Part shown: positions 36,815 to 45,798 of the stretch, one piece after another
How positions within the stretch are numbered: position 1 is the stretch's first letter
Layout: every line of letters begins with the position of its first letter
Assembly (NCBI RefSeq): GCF_030014955.1
Contig: NZ_JAGRPV010000001.1
Span: 6,758,001-6,822,000 of the forward strand
Source: Cohnella hashimotonis
Lineage (GTDB): Bacteria; Bacillota; Bacilli; Paenibacillales; Paenibacillaceae
Direction: 5' to 3'
Length of the DNA stretch: 64,000 nt
Notes under the pieces: generated by a model
Told to the model about the DNA's origin: nothing
Database searches by the model: none
The model's input: the letters and a program-made list of their open reading frames with translations, nothing else
Made by a program: the position numbers and the translations under genes

Positions 36815-37924
36815 TTATTCCTGAAGCAGCTTAAGGCCTACGTTGCGCATGTTGGATTCGACCTTCAAGGCGATCGATGCCTGCTTATACAAAGCCGCCC
36901 ATTCCCGGTATCGTCCCGGAGGCAGCGACGAGCGGTAGCGGTTGCCGAAGCCGAAGACGTCCGAGCCTTTGGCTTGCGTCTTGGCGAACACGCCGACCGA
37001 CCGCGCCTCGAGCAGCTTGTTCACTTCTTCTTCTATCTTCCGGCTCGATAGGGGCGAAGCGTGAGACGTGTCCATAAGCTTCATCGTAACGCGAATACGA
37101 ATATGGATATCCGGCTTGCCCCCTGCCCATCCCGTTCGAACCTGAGCCTTCGACGTCTCGACCTTGACGTTGGCGCCTCCTGCCGTCTCGATCTCGAACG
37201 GCGTCATCCGGTTTGTGACGAGCTCGTAAATCAGCGTCTCCTCCGGCGTGAGCCAGCCGACCATCTTGTCGTTGACGAAATAGGCGTTGCCTTTCAGATT
37301 GAACTGGAAAGACTCGTCCCTGACGAGCAGCGGCACCAGGCTCTCCTGAAGCGGATTGTAATGCCGGCTGAACACTTCCCATAGCGCGACCTTGTTTTTT
37401 TGCGGCGTGCCGCCGGCATACCTCTCGAAAAATAGCCGCGTATACACGCCCGACAGCTCTCCGGACGGGTTGGGCCGCTGGAAGAGCGGCTCCATGTCGC
37501 CTTCGATCAAGGTAAATATCGCGTTGATCGGAAGCATCCGGTCGCGCACGACAAAGTCCAGGCAGCCGTAAATCCCCTTGGCTTCTGCCAGCCTTCTTTC
37601 GACGAAGACAGCTCTCGTTTGCGACAAATCCAAATATTTAGGCATCCGCGCGCGCAGCCGGTCCAAAGCGTCGGTGGCGGTCTCACCCCGCTCGCTGGCG
37701 GACAAAAAGTCCTTGTTGCCGCTCCCGATGCCCAACTGAGAATGAGGAAGCGGGAATCTCACCCATATTTTTACGCCCTTCTCGTCAACCATCGAGATGC
37801 CCAGCGCGGCGACCAGCATGCGGTTGTCGATATCCCGGATATCCCAGCAGCCCTGGAGCAGCGCCAACGGTAACAGCATGCCGAGCACGGCCAGCCAACG
37901 CCTCCGCATTTTTCGCCCCCTCAT
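36815..37924 (-). CDS. Ger(x)C-family germinant-receptor lipoprotein
   Basis: I place the start at ATG 37924, which overlaps the permease stop by four bases; ATG 37909, after GAGGGGG, is a good alternative. The 369-residue protein has a lipobox (LALLQGC, cysteine about 26) and then CWDIRDIDNRMLVAALGISM, typical of GerAC/GerBC. The C-terminal domain includes ARSVGVFAKTQAKGSDVFGF and RSSLPPGRYREWAALYKQAS. It sits on the outer face of the inner spore membrane as the C subunit. It is the last gene of the gerAA-AB-AC order. The motif YTRLFFERYAGGTPQKNKVA marks domain 2. Confidence 0.93.
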   Translation of the reverse strand: MRGRKMRRRWLAVLGMLLPLALLQGCWDIRDIDNRMLVAALGISMVDEKGVKIWVRFPLPHSQLGIGSGNKDFLSASERGETATDALDRLRARMPKYLDLSQTRAVFVERRLAEAKGIYGCLDFVVRDRMLPINAIFTLIEGDMEPLFQRPNPSGELSGVYTRLFFERYAGGTPQKNKVALWEVFSRHYNPLQESLVPLLVRDESFQFNLKGNAYFVNDKMVGWLTPEETLIYELVTNRMTPFEIETAGGANVKVETSKAQVRTGWAGGKPDIHIRIRVTMKLMDTSHASPLSSRKIEEEVNKLLEARSVGVFAKTQAKGSDVFGFGNRYRSSLPPGRYREWAALYKQASIALKVESNMRNVGLKLLQE

Positions 37925-39021
37925 GCGCTTTGCCGCCTTCCGCTCGCCAGACGGCGCCACAGCCATACGACGGGAGGAAACAGCACGAGGTAAATCCGAA
38001 CGGGCGTATCGGCCCAGATCCCTTTCTCGATCCATCCCCACGAAGGAATGAGCTGTGCTGAAATATAAGTGCTTGCGCCGACGGCGGCATATGCGAAGCG
38101 GGCTGACAGAAACGGCATCAGCGCCCGAAGCGCGGCGACCAGGCTATGCATCATCAGGCTGAGCGTCAGGATGACGAGCAGGATGACCGCCGAGAGGAAC
38201 ACGGCCGTCAGGTTCTCGACCACCAGCCAGTAATGGCTGACGGAGTCCATCTTGGAGAGGAAAGGAAAGGTCAACGCCTTGGCGAATCCGACGCCGAACG
38301 TCAGGACTGGGAAATAGATCGCGGCGGCGATCACCGGCAAAAAGCAAAAGGCTGCCGCCGCGTAAGGGCGCCAGAGCCTGCCCGGGATTCGCGCATATTG
38401 GCCGCAAGAGCACAAGTACAGGAAGCCGACCCAAACGAACGAAGATTTAAAAAACGATTGGCTGCCCAGGTACGACAGGTCGGTCGGCCGCCAAGGCTCG
38501 TGCAGCGCTAAGTCGAGGTCGCTGAACCCGAGCAGCGTGATTCCAATCGTCACGGGAATGCCGACCGTGACGAATACGGCTGCTGCCCGCACGATGGAGG
38601 CCACCCCTCCCGCGGCTAGCAGCATTGCGATCGGTACGGTGCAATGCAGGATCCAGAGCGGCGTCGTATGCAGAATCGTCATCGACACGATCTCGGCATG
38701 CGCGCGGGCGATCATCGTCATGGCCCGCCAGATGTACCAGCCGTACGGAATCGCGAAAAGCAGCAGCCCCGGCCAGCCTAGCACGCGTTTTACGGCGGCA
38801 AATGCGTCGAGTCCGGGATATTGCGCCATAAGGCCGGAGAACAGCCTGGCACCGAGGATGCCCGCCAGCAGTCCAGTCACGATCGGCATCCAGTAGCTGC
38901 CCCCGTCGGTATGCAGAATCAGATACGGATACAGAAAATAGGACGTCGCGCCAAATACCGCCAGCTGCATGATGAAGTATTGGGTGTCGGACAACCGCAC
39001 CGCCGAATTCGTATCGTTCAT
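37921..39021 (-). CDS. GerAB-type germination permease
   Basis: ATG 39021 overlaps the gerAA stop by four bases, with a GGCGGGG SD in that gene. The 366-residue protein has ten hydrophobic segments of the amino acid-polyamine-organocation type, for example LSDTQYFIMQLAVFGATSYF and VENLTAVFLSAVILLVILTL. It is the B subunit of a spore germinant receptor; in homologues it binds the germinant. The germinant (amino acid or sugar) cannot be predicted. The frame is open 627 bases upstream, but only as an overlap with gerAA. Confidence 0.92.
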   Translation of the reverse strand: MNDTNSAVRLSDTQYFIMQLAVFGATSYFLYPYLILHTDGGSYWMPIVTGLLAGILGARLFSGLMAQYPGLDAFAAVKRVLGWPGLLLFAIPYGWYIWRAMTMIARAHAEIVSMTILHTTPLWILHCTVPIAMLLAAGGVASIVRAAAVFVTVGIPVTIGITLLGFSDLDLALHEPWRPTDLSYLGSQSFFKSSFVWVGFLYLCSCGQYARIPGRLWRPYAAAAFCFLPVIAAAIYFPVLTFGVGFAKALTFPFLSKMDSVSHYWLVVENLTAVFLSAVILLVILTLSLMMHSLVAALRALMPFLSARFAYAAVGASTYISAQLIPSWGWIEKGIWADTPVRIYLVLFPPVVWLWRRLASGRRQSA

Positions 39022-40439
39022 CCCCGCCGTTCCCTCGACCGTACCGGACTTTTGAACCACGAGAGCCACGTTCTCGTATACACGCGGGCACGAGGCCCGG
39101 CCGGGGAAAGGTAGGAAACGCCGAACGACTCCAGGCGGGACAGAAAAACGACCAGAATCGCGAAGCAGAGAACGAGACCCAGGATACCGAGCACGCCGGC
39201 GCCGAGCAGCACGAAATACTTCAGCACGCGGAGGACCAGGCCCATCTGGTAGTCTACGACGATGAAGTTCGTCAGCGCCGTCGTTGCCGCGACGATCACG
39301 AGCAAATTGCTGACGATGTTGGCCTGAATGATCGCCTGTCCGAGCACGACGCCGCCGACCATCGTGACGGTGGCGCCGATCGTTCGCGGCAGACGGACGC
39401 CGGCCTCTACGATGCAATCCAGCAGGAAGAGGATGAGCAGCGTCTCCACAAGCACCGGATACGGCACGCCTTCCCGGCTTCCCGCGGCAGCCAGACTGAT
39501 CTCCAGCCGATTCACGTCGATGTTGACGGACGTGATCGCCACGTAGAAGCCCGGCAAAAACAGATTGGTCATTAACGCCATAAAACGGAGCATCCGTAAA
39601 AACAAGGCGATAAACGGCATTAAATACCGGTCCTCCGCCGCCGCCCAAAAATCGGTGAAGGCCCCGGGCGCTACGATGGCCAGCGGCGTGCCGTCGAGCA
39701 CGATCGCGATCTTTCCGTCAATCAGCGCGCCGGCCACCCGGTCCGGTCGCTCCGTCGTCACGGCGAGCGGGAACAGCAGGGACTTGCCGCCGAGCAGGCG
39801 CAGCAGCTGGCCCGTATCCTGAATGCCGTCGGCATCGATCCGGGCGAATCGGTCTATGACGCGGTCCACGAGACCCGGGTCAGCCAGGCCCTGCATGTAA
39901 AAAACGCCCGCCCGCGTAGATGTCTCGCGTCCGATCGTCGTTTCCCACAGCTTGAGCTTCGGCGATCGCATGCGCTGACGCAGCAGGGCGACGTTGGTGC
40001 GGTACGATTCGTTGAACGCGTACATCGGACCCTGGATCACGTTTTCGGTCAGCGGCTGGCCGACGTTGCGCTGCTGCCAGTCCGCGGTCTCCAATAGAAT
40101 GCCGGACGCCGACGCCGTCGTGCACAGGACGGTGCCTCCGCGGCATAGCGCCTCCACGCAGGCAGCCAGGTCGCCCTCCGCGAACTTGGTGCCAACATAC
40201 CGCTCCACGAGAGACGCGTCCGCCTGATCGAATGACGGGTCCAGCGAGAACAAGAGATGCTCCGATCCGACCAGCGTAGACAAATAGCACAAATAAAGCT
40301 CGCCCGACGCCGCTTCTCCCAGGCGTACCGCCTCGAAGTCCGCCATGCCGTCGAACGAGCCGCGCAAGCCCGCGAGCAGCTTCGCCCCGGTAACGGGCTG
40401 CAGCGCGTGCCATATCGTCCGTTTTCGGTGACCGCCCAT
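39018..40439 (-). CDS. GerAA-type germinant-receptor subunit A
   Basis: ATG 40439 follows AAGGGAGGG at six bases; the ATG 45 bases upstream has no SD. The 473-residue protein has a hydrophilic N-terminal domain (about 1-270, with LALYEGDR-like folds absent but NVIQGPMYAFNESYRTNVAL present) and a hydrophobic C-terminal part with four or five helices (LFLPGFYVAITSVNIDVN, LETLLILFLLDCIVEAGVRL, NIVSNLLVIVAATTALTNFI). VEAGVRLPRTIGATVTMVGG is the family's best-conserved block. It forms the A subunit of the receptor in the spore inner membrane. Expression in the forespore under sigma-G is expected, but I could not assign a clear sigma-G promoter. Confidence 0.95.
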   Translation of the reverse strand: MGGHRKRTIWHALQPVTGAKLLAGLRGSFDGMADFEAVRLGEAASGELYLCYLSTLVGSEHLLFSLDPSFDQADASLVERYVGTKFAEGDLAACVEALCRGGTVLCTTASASGILLETADWQQRNVGQPLTENVIQGPMYAFNESYRTNVALLRQRMRSPKLKLWETTIGRETSTRAGVFYMQGLADPGLVDRVIDRFARIDADGIQDTGQLLRLLGGKSLLFPLAVTTERPDRVAGALIDGKIAIVLDGTPLAIVAPGAFTDFWAAAEDRYLMPFIALFLRMLRFMALMTNLFLPGFYVAITSVNIDVNRLEISLAAAGSREGVPYPVLVETLLILFLLDCIVEAGVRLPRTIGATVTMVGGVVLGQAIIQANIVSNLLVIVAATTALTNFIVVDYQMGLVLRVLKYFVLLGAGVLGILGLVLCFAILVVFLSRLESFGVSYLSPAGPRARVYTRTWLSWFKSPVRSRERRG

Positions 40440-40451
40440 AATCAGCCCTCC

Positions 40452-40473
40452 CTTGCGGTCCTGAAACCGCAAG
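40452..40473 (-). promoter_or_regulatory. Hairpin abutting the gerAA SD
   Basis: CTTGCGGT and ACCGCAAG form a perfect eight-base stem around a six-base loop. Its last bases touch the SD AAGGGAGGG of gerAA, so folding could hinder ribosome access. It is not followed by a T run, so it is not a terminator. Confidence 0.55.
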
Positions 40474-40558
40474 TTTTCCTTCATTATTCCGGAAGGAGGG
40501 CCTTATTATTCCGCTTATTTAAGCGTTTCGACGATCCGCCGCGCGCGGCGAGCCTTTT

Positions 40559-42451
40559 TTAGGCATCCGGCCCTTTGAACGAAGCCGCCTCCAGCGGCAG
40601 CTCGAAGACGAAGCGCGTTCCCTCTCCCACGACCGACGTCACGGAGATCGTCCCGTCCATCATTTCCACGAGATCCTTGCAGATCGCGAGCCCCAGGCCC
40701 GTCCCCTCATGTCGCTTGGCGAGGCCGTTCTTCGCCTGGTAGAAAGGCTGGAACAGATGCTCAAGCTCGTCTTCCGGAATGCCGATACCCGTATCCCGAA
40801 CCTCGAAGCGCACGCGTCGAGCAGCCTCCGCTCCCCCGCACCCTGATGGATGAACGGCCACCTCGATCGCGCCCTTGTTCGTGAACTTCACCGCATTGCC
40901 GACCAGGTTGATCAGCACCTGGCAGATGCGTTGCTCGTCTCCGAGCACCGCGTCGGTCAGATCGTCCGCGACCGCGCAAGAGAGCTGGAGCCCCTTTTGC
41001 TTGCACTGGGTCTGAAAAAGCATCGCCGTATCCCGCACGAGCCCCTTCAAGCTGAACGGCGCGATCGACAGCTGCATCTTGCCGGCCTCGAGCTTGGAGT
41101 AATCCAGCACGTCATTGATCGTCGACAGCAGCAGCGCGCCGCTGCCATGGATCACCTGCACGAACTCGTGCTGCTCCTCGCTGAGCTCGGTCTCGAGCAG
41201 AATCGCGCTCATGCCGATCACGCCGTTAAGCGGCGTGCGGATCTCGTGGCTCATCACGGCGAGAAAGTCGCTCTTGACCCGCAGCGCCTCCTCCGCATCA
41301 CGCTTGGCGCCGAGCAGCGCGCGCTCCGTCATGACGCTGCTCGTAATATCCTTGGATATCGTATAGACGTCCTGCACGCGCCCGTTCTCCACCCATGGCA
41401 CCATCGTGCAGCTCAGATAAAGCAGATGCCCCTCCTTATGGCGAACCGTCACTTCGACCGTGCCCGATTCGCCGCGAAGCGCGGCCATGAAGCAAGTCTC
41501 GAGCTGCGCTAACTCGTCGGGATTGACCATATCGTTGTGGAATCTGCTTGGCAGCTCCGACGCGGAATACCCCATGATCCGCTCCGCGGCGGGATTCGCC
41601 CTGAGGATGCGCCCGCTCGGATCGTACAAGCAGACCATATCGGGATGATGCTCGAAAATCGAATCGTATCTGCGCTTGTTGGAGTCGGCGATCCGCAGGG
41701 CAAGCCGCTTGTCCAAAATCTGGCTCGCCATGACGAGCGCGAGGATAAAGAGCATCGAGCCACCTATAATGGCGGCCAGCAAAGCGTTTCCCGCCTGCAT
41801 CCGTTCCGTCGTCTCGCGTGCGTGCATCGCCTCGGCCTCCGTTCCCGCGAACGAGACGGCCGCCATCCCGGTGTAGTGCATGCCCGCGATCGCCGCGCCG
41901 AGCAAGAGGGCGAGCAGCATCTTGGCGCCTTGGCCCGCGGCCCGTCCCTTCCGCTGGTTGGCGTGGGACAGCTTGAGCGCGGCAAAGGACACGGCGAACG
42001 CGATGCCGACCGATGCCGCGACCAGCAGCCAGTCGTAGCGCTGGTTATAGGGCATTCGAATCGCGGCCATGCCGCTGTAATGCATGCCGACGATGGCGAC
42101 GCAGAGCCAGAAGCTGCCGATCGCCATGGAGAGATGGCTCGCCAGATTGCGGGACATCATCCGGAAGGCCGCGTACACCGCCAATACGGGCAGTAGTATG
42201 GAGACGACCAGCCATCCCGCATGGTAATGAATGTTAACGGGAAGATGATACGCGAGCATGCCGATAAAATGCATGGACCATATCCCGAAGCCCATGGCTG
42301 TCGAGCCGAGCAGCATCCATAAATTGCGGTACCCTCCCCGCAATGTCAACACGCGCTCGTAAACGAGCAGGGAGCAGTAGGAGGACAATACGGATATGAG
42401 CACCGACAAAACGACCAGAGGCGTATAATAGGTGCCATGGAGCTCTGTCAT
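40559..42451 (-). CDS. MHYT-sensor/PAS histidine kinase
   Basis: A 630-residue hybrid of three parts. Seven N-terminal membrane helices carry three MHYT-type motifs (SMHFIGMLAYHL, GMHYSGMAAIRM, GMHYTGMAAVSF), proposed to bind copper and sense a gas such as O2, CO or NO. A PAS domain follows (about 260-370: PDMVCLYDPSGRILRANPAA). The kinase core has the H box FLAVMSHEIRTPLNGVIGMS, N box INLVGNAVKFTNKGAI, and G boxes VRDTGIGIPEDELE and KRHEGTGLGLAICKDLVEMM. There is no receiver domain and no response regulator beside it, so it is an orphan kinase. It sits at the end of a convergent-free stretch, with udk divergent upstream. Confidence 0.94.
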   Translation of the reverse strand: MTELHGTYYTPLVVLSVLISVLSSYCSLLVYERVLTLRGGYRNLWMLLGSTAMGFGIWSMHFIGMLAYHLPVNIHYHAGWLVVSILLPVLAVYAAFRMMSRNLASHLSMAIGSFWLCVAIVGMHYSGMAAIRMPYNQRYDWLLVAASVGIAFAVSFAALKLSHANQRKGRAAGQGAKMLLALLLGAAIAGMHYTGMAAVSFAGTEAEAMHARETTERMQAGNALLAAIIGGSMLFILALVMASQILDKRLALRIADSNKRRYDSIFEHHPDMVCLYDPSGRILRANPAAERIMGYSASELPSRFHNDMVNPDELAQLETCFMAALRGESGTVEVTVRHKEGHLLYLSCTMVPWVENGRVQDVYTISKDITSSVMTERALLGAKRDAEEALRVKSDFLAVMSHEIRTPLNGVIGMSAILLETELSEEQHEFVQVIHGSGALLLSTINDVLDYSKLEAGKMQLSIAPFSLKGLVRDTAMLFQTQCKQKGLQLSCAVADDLTDAVLGDEQRICQVLINLVGNAVKFTNKGAIEVAVHPSGCGGAEAARRVRFEVRDTGIGIPEDELEHLFQPFYQAKNGLAKRHEGTGLGLAICKDLVEMMDGTISVTSVVGEGTRFVFELPLEAASFKGPDA

Positions 42452-42670
42452 GGGATGTCCTTCCCGGGCTGTTCAGCGTCATGGGCCCATTTATGGTAGA
42501 TGAACTTGTAGATAAAGCCTAATATTGCTATTTTCAGTCTAGCATACGACAGCGTTTTCAAAAGGAATGGCAAATCCTATTTTTCCGACCTCCGTCGACA
42601 ATCTATTTCTAAGTATATAGGATGATACTCACCTGCGAAAAGACCTACTTTGCATGAGAGGGCCCGGGAT

Positions 42671-42840
42671 GGCACGGGACGGATGGATGGCACGGGGCGC
42701 ATGGATGGCGCGGGACGCATGGATGCGCGGGACGCATGGATGCGCGGGACGCATGGATGGCGCGGGACGCGTGGATGCGCGGGACGCATGGATGGCGCGG
42801 GACGCGTGGATGCGCGGGACGCATGGATGGCGCGGGACGG
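42671..42840. repeat. 17/18-bp minisatellite, about 9.5 units
   Basis: Units of the form GGCGCGGGACGCATGGAT occur nine times and a tenth is cut short. Unit lengths run 18,18,18,17,17,18,17,18,17, the 17-base form lacking one G. Variation is confined to a few positions (CAC/CGC, GCAT/GCGT). The tract lies about 90 bases before the udk start and about 25 bases before its -10. A frame in phase with udk stays open through much of the tract. Confidence 0.95.
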
Positions 42841-42865
42841 CATGCTGCGGCGAGCCGCCGGCCTG

Positions 42866-42874
42866 TGCTACAAT
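42866..42874 (+). promoter_or_regulatory. Extended -10 promoter of udk
   Basis: TGCTACAAT (42866-42874) is an extended -10 (TG-n-TACAAT). No good -35 exists at the expected distance, where the sequence is the last minisatellite unit plus TGCGGC. The start point would be near 42881, about 47 bases before udk. Confidence 0.55.
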
Positions 42875-42927
42875 ACTGGCATCGAGAAAGCCCTTCAATA
42901 CGGGCAAGCGGGAAGGTTGATCGAACC

Positions 42928-43557
42928 ATGCTGATTATCGGCATCGCCGGAGGCACGGGCTCCGGCAAGACGACGGTCGCGCGTTCCGTCATCGAGCGTC
43001 TTGGCGCCGGCAAAGTCACGTTTATTTCGCAGGACAGCTACTATATGGACTATCCGCATTTGAGCATGGAAGAGCGCGCCAGGATGAATTACGATCATCC
43101 GCTCATGTTCGACAACGACCTGCTCGTCGAGCATCTGGGCATGCTGAAGACGGGACGCACGGCCTATGCGCCGGTATACGACTTTGGCTTCTACGGCAGG
43201 TCCGCCGACGAGCGGGAGGCGCTGCTCCCCAATCCGATCGTCATTCTCGAAGGACTTCACGTGCTGTACGAGGAAAAGCTGCGGGAGCTGCTCGACATCA
43301 AGGTGTTCGTCGACACGGATCCAGACGTGCGCATCCTGCGGCGGGTCGTGCGCGACATCGAGGAGCGCGGGCGGACGATCCAGTCGGTGTACCGCCAATA
43401 TATGGAGACGGTCAAGCCGATGCACGAGGCGTTCATCGAGCCGTCGAAGAAGTATGCCGACCTGATCCTGCCCGAAGGCGGGCACAATCAGGTCGGCATC
43501 GAATTGCTTACGGTGTTGACGGAGAAATATTTGGACGGCGCTCCGCGCCGGTCTTGA
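42928..43557 (+). CDS. udk: Uridine/cytidine kinase
   Basis: ATG 42928 follows GGGAAGG at about 11 bases and gives 209 residues, the usual Udk length. The frame is open 192 bases upstream, but that part is translated minisatellite. Walker A is GIAGGTGSGKTTVARSVIER (residues 5-24). FISQDSYYMDYPHLSMEERA and NYDHPLMFDNDLLVEHL are the nucleoside-binding motifs, and IVILEGLHVLYEEKLREL contains Walker B. It phosphorylates uridine and cytidine in pyrimidine salvage. It stands alone, ended by the terminator at 43603. Confidence 0.94.
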   Translation: MLIIGIAGGTGSGKTTVARSVIERLGAGKVTFISQDSYYMDYPHLSMEERARMNYDHPLMFDNDLLVEHLGMLKTGRTAYAPVYDFGFYGRSADEREALLPNPIVILEGLHVLYEEKLRELLDIKVFVDTDPDVRILRRVVRDIEERGRTIQSVYRQYMETVKPMHEAFIEPSKKYADLILPEGGHNQVGIELLTVLTEKYLDGAPRRS

Positions 43558-43602
43558 ACCTTGCGCGGCGCACGGCCCCGTCGCCTGAATTCGCGCAAAG
43601 CG

Positions 43603-43685
43603 AAAACAGCCCCTTGCCTGAAGTCGCGTCCGAGCGAACGGAACTCGTTTGCTCGGGCGCGCTTAGGTTGAGAGGCTGTTTTTTT
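43603..43685. terminator. Long bidirectional terminator between udk and the GH36 gene
   Basis: AAAACAGCC (43603-43611) pairs with GGCTGTTTT (43674-43682). Inside lies a second stem, GCGTCCGAGCGAAC with GTTTGCTCGGGCGC. T runs on both sides make it usable for udk (plus) and for the convergent GH36 gene (minus). Confidence 0.85.
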
Positions 43686-43707
43686 GCAGTTTATCCGGGG
43701 GAAGGCG

Positions 43708-45798
43708 CTACTGCGCGCCGAACAAGACGATCGCCGCGGAGGACGAGGAAAATTCGGCCTCGATGACCGCGCGGCCGGACGCGTCCCACGCGAGGGTGAC
43801 CCCCTCGGAGTGCCAGACCGGCAGCGCCGGCTTGCCCTTGGTAGCGTAAGTATATTTTCCGGGCGTCGCGGAGAAAAGCGCGACGAGACCGCGGCCGTTC
43901 ATCGCGGACAATTTTTCGTGCACTTCCGCCGCACCGCCTATCTCGCCCTCCCGCACCGGATCGCTGTCGGCAATATCGTCCCGTACTTGCTTGTAGCGGT
44001 CAAGCGTCCCGCGTATAAAATCGCGGTCCGCTCGCGACAGCGCCGGCAAATCGCCCCATAAGCCGTTATGGCCGAGCATGAGCGAGGCAAGGGAGAGCAG
44101 CTGGTTGTCCCGCGGCGCATCCGGCAAATAATGCGCGAGGAACAGCGTCGACGGCAGCCAGCGATCGTAGGCGAGCGGACGGCGGCAGATCCAGCCTCGC
44201 GCGGGACCGGGATGAAAAAACAGGTTCCAGTTGTCCCGCTCCCGGTCGATCGGCACATCGTAATTAAAGTAATACGGACCGTTGTTCACCAGAAAATACT
44301 TGCCGGAACCCAGAAATGCCAATCCCATCGCGCGGCCTCCCTCGGTCACGTCGAAGTCGACGATCGCCTGCGGGCACGCCGCGCACAGCCGATCGACAAT
44401 GCGCGCCATGGCCTGCACCTGCTGGAACGCGTAGCTCTCCCGCCGTTCCAGGCGGCTATGTCCCGCATCGCCGTGATCGTGCCCGGGCGCGTCGCAGCCG
44501 TACTGCGCGATCGCGTCCCATTTAAAATACCGGACGCCGTAATCCCGGGCCAGCCGGATCAGCTCCCCGGCGAACGCGTCCGCATACCGGCTCGCGAGGC
44601 AAAGCGGCACGCTCGCCTCCGTCTCCCACACCTCGGCCGGCTCTGCCTCCCGGCCTTCCTCCGACATGACGCAGTCCCGATGGGCGGCGAGCATCTCGCT
44701 GCCGAGCGCGGCCACCGTCGGGTTGAACCACAGCCCGAGCTTCATGCCGTAGCCGTCAAGCCGCGCCCTGACCTCGCGCAGATCGTCGGGGAAGCGCTGC
44801 GGATCCGCTCGCCAGTCGCCGGTCCGGCCGTACCAGCCCGTATCGAGGACGTATACTTCCACGCCCAGCTCGTGCGCGGCGTCGATATCGAGCAGCGTCC
44901 GCTCAAGGCGCATCGGATCCAGATACTTGCCGCCCTGCTCGTTGCGGACTCGCTCTTGATAGTTCCAAGTGTTATAGAAAATATAGGGCCTGCGGCTCTC
45001 CGCGTTTTCCGACCAATGGCGCAGGGCGAAGCGGCGGTAATGCGAAGCGAGCGCGTCATCGTCTCCCTCGATCGCAGCCGCTTGCATCCATACCGTTCGA
45101 TAGGGCCGCTCCAGCGTCGGGGCGCTGCCGTCCAGATAATTGCCCTTGACCGCCTCCAGCTCGACCGTCCGGTCCGGCCGGAGCCGGTACTGAATGAAGG
45201 CGTCCGGGTACTGGGATCCGTGTTCGTAGGCAAGCAGCAGCCGGCGGCTCCCGTCTCCCGCGGTCAGCATCGGCCCCATCAACGTCTCTTCCCGCCTGAA
45301 ATGCAGCTCGTCCACCTGGCGCTCGGTCAGGCAATAGCTGTGTACCGGTTCCACGAATTCGGACAACCGCCGCTCGACCGTAAGGTCGCAGCCGTCGAGG
45401 GAAGCCGAGACGTAGCGCAGCCGGTCGCTGCCGGTCCGCTTCGTCAAACGCGCGCCGTCCCGCGATGCCAGCTCATAACGGAAGCGGACGACCGGATTGC
45501 CGCCGTCCGCCACGCGCACGATCCAATGCAGGTCGGTACCCGGCGCGTCGCGCAGCGGTCCGCCCACCCGGTATTCGGTCACGCCGCATGTAAGCGTCCG
45601 GCGCGGCGCAGTCTCCGCGAGCGAGGCGAGCGCGCCGGACACCATCCGCCCTTCCAGCTCGAACGCGGGACTGCCGAACGTCCAGCCCGTTTCGATGCCG
45701 CCCGTATATTCAATCGCCCAGAAGCGTTTTTCCCCGCCATAGCAGACGACCTGCATGCCGGATCGCTCCGGACTGCGCCATGCTTGTTCCTCCGTCAT
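43708..45798 (-). CDS. GH36-type alpha-galactosidase
   Basis: ATG 45798 overlaps the GH78 stop by four bases (ATGA), with AAGGAG eight bases upstream. The 696-residue protein has an N-terminal beta-sandwich and a central TIM barrel. The nucleophile motif is YFKWDAIAQYG (KWD) and the acid/base region is AIVDFDVTEGGRAMGLAFL. Other family blocks are YVLDTGWYGRTGDWRADPQR and KLGLWFNPTVAA. There is no signal peptide, so it acts in the cytoplasm on imported oligosaccharides. Its place after the GH78 gene and ABC importer suggests a shared substrate with alpha-galactosyl and rhamnosyl groups. Raffinose-type activity is also possible. Confidence 0.85.
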   Translation of the reverse strand: MTEEQAWRSPERSGMQVVCYGGEKRFWAIEYTGGIETGWTFGSPAFELEGRMVSGALASLAETAPRRTLTCGVTEYRVGGPLRDAPGTDLHWIVRVADGGNPVVRFRYELASRDGARLTKRTGSDRLRYVSASLDGCDLTVERRLSEFVEPVHSYCLTERQVDELHFRREETLMGPMLTAGDGSRRLLLAYEHGSQYPDAFIQYRLRPDRTVELEAVKGNYLDGSAPTLERPYRTVWMQAAAIEGDDDALASHYRRFALRHWSENAESRRPYIFYNTWNYQERVRNEQGGKYLDPMRLERTLLDIDAAHELGVEVYVLDTGWYGRTGDWRADPQRFPDDLREVRARLDGYGMKLGLWFNPTVAALGSEMLAAHRDCVMSEEGREAEPAEVWETEASVPLCLASRYADAFAGELIRLARDYGVRYFKWDAIAQYGCDAPGHDHGDAGHSRLERRESYAFQQVQAMARIVDRLCAACPQAIVDFDVTEGGRAMGLAFLGSGKYFLVNNGPYYFNYDVPIDRERDNWNLFFHPGPARGWICRRPLAYDRWLPSTLFLAHYLPDAPRDNQLLSLASLMLGHNGLWGDLPALSRADRDFIRGTLDRYKQVRDDIADSDPVREGEIGGAAEVHEKLSAMNGRGLVALFSATPGKYTYATKGKPALPVWHSEGVTLAWDASGRAVIEAEFSSSSAAIVLFGAQ

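Larger units (their letters stand above)
42452..42927. other. Divergent intergenic region with minisatellite
   Basis: About 475 bases separate the histidine kinase start from the udk start. The left 200 are AT-rich and should hold the kinase promoter. 42671-42840 is a minisatellite, and the udk promoter lies at 42866-42874. Confidence 0.7.

Noticed and set aside
40541..40558. GCCGCGCGCGGC followed by T residues as a terminator
   Set aside because: The T run is on the plus strand, where no gene ends; both adjacent genes are on the minus strand.
42736..42927. N-terminal extension of uridine kinase through the minisatellite
   Set aside because: The frame is open only because the repeat lacks stops in that phase. 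The ATG at 42928 with its SD and the normal family length are the better start, and the promoter -10 lies after the repeat.
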